Source of the DNA: JAMLIN01 sp041676645
GTDB taxonomy: Bacteria > Pseudomonadota > Gammaproteobacteria > Burkholderiales > Burkholderiaceae_E
Assembly (NCBI GenBank): GCA_041676645.1
Contig: JBAYRO010000150.1
Location: 1-5,421, forward strand
DNA length: 5,421 nucleotides
Direction of reading: 5' to 3'
Shown: one piece after another, positions 5,118 through 5,421 of the stretch
Layout of the letters: each line of letters opens with the position of its first letter
How positions within the stretch are numbered: the stretch's first letter is position 1
Translations under genes and position numbers: made by a program
Notes under the pieces: generated by a model
The model's database searches: none
Told to the model about the DNA's origin: nothing
Seen by the model: the letters and a program-made list of their open reading frames with translations, nothing else

Positions 5118-5421
5118 ATGAAGCTGGCAAAACCCCGGATCGACATCGGCTTCGCCACCAACGATGCGCCACCGGTGCTGGCGTTCTGGCAGGACGAGAT
5201 CGGCTTGCCGTTCGAGTACACCCAACCGATCCGTCGCGGATACAAGCAGCATCGCCACGATCTTCTCGGTTCGATCCTCAAGATCAACCAGGCCTACGAA
5301 ACCCTGCCGGCCAACCCGCCCTCCGGCTATCGCGAGCTGCTGATTGCCCGCGAAGGTGTCTCGCAACCCGTCGAGCATACCGACCCGGAAGGCAATCGCG
5401 TCTCCCTCGTGCCACCCGGCC
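5118..5421 (+). CDS. VOC/glyoxalase-family protein, 3'-truncated by window edge
   Basis: 101 residues are visible from ATG 5118; the frame is open to the right edge. The protein begins MKLAKPRIDIGFATNDAPPV and continues with VLAFWQDEIGLPFEY, the usual helix plus 'GL.f' turn of the first VOC module. KQHRHDLLGSILKIN and the segment SGYRELLIA follow, and then HTDPEGNRVSLVPPG, the typical 'tDPdGN.v.L' ending of a VOC half. The fold is therefore well supported, while the substrate is unknown. The position in strand 1 where many glyoxalases have a His metal ligand reads IDIG here, so a classical metal site is doubtful. It differs in subfamily from the PhnB-like neighbour. The same orientation and a near-identical ribosome-binding region hint at joint expression, but the 181-nt gap also allows an independent unit. 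Whether a second module follows cannot be seen. Confidence 0.85.
   Translation, partial: MKLAKPRIDIGFATNDAPPVLAFWQDEIGLPFEYTQPIRRGYKQHRHDLLGSILKINQAYETLPANPPSGYRELLIAREGVSQPVEHTDPEGNRVSLVPPG

Noticed and set aside
4397..5287. 296-residue - strand reading frame across the VOC genes
   Set aside because: It overlaps two well-supported VOC genes and the divergent promoter in antisense and shows no recognisable domain.

Overview
The window is GC-rich, dense bacterial DNA (about two thirds G+C by eye) with strong G/C preference at third codon positions. It has six protein genes and no RNA genes, insertion sequences or CRISPR arrays that I can see. The gene set points to a proteobacterium: octaheme hydroxylamine oxidoreductase with HaoB, a bacterial D-aminoacyl-tRNA deacylase, a MarR regulator and VOC proteins. 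A gammaproteobacterium with methanotroph-like or nitrifier-like nitrogen chemistry is my best inference. The window cannot fix the genus or show whether methane or ammonia monooxygenase is present.

Left third (1-2432): the 3' part of haoA, open at the left edge, is followed after 8 nt by complete haoB. HaoA is a periplasmic multiheme enzyme that oxidises hydroxylamine. Seven of its eight heme-binding motifs, the tyrosine that makes the P460 cofactor and a C-terminal membrane anchor lie inside the window. HaoB is its usual partner, with an N-terminal membrane anchor and no established function. The cytochrome genes cycA and cycB, which follow haoAB in classical ammonia oxidisers, are absent. 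A 148-nt gap with a small hairpin and a perfect TATAAT box appears to end the unit.

Middle (2581-3858): two unrelated housekeeping-type genes on the + strand, a class I SAM-dependent methyltransferase and dtd (D-aminoacyl-tRNA deacylase). A short imperfect direct repeat covers the dtd stop codon.

Right third (3891-5421): a MarR-family repressor on the - strand is divergent from a PhnB-like VOC protein, and a second VOC protein runs off the right edge. The 89-nt divergent promoter is an AT-rich island. It holds an 18-bp near-perfect palindrome that overlaps the -10 regions of both directions, a compact layout for one repressor controlling itself and the VOC gene. Two neighbouring cysteines in the MarR N-terminal helix suggest, but do not prove, a thiol-based signal.

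The most interesting points are the haoAB pair without cycAB and the MarR/VOC switch. I found no clearly undescribed system.
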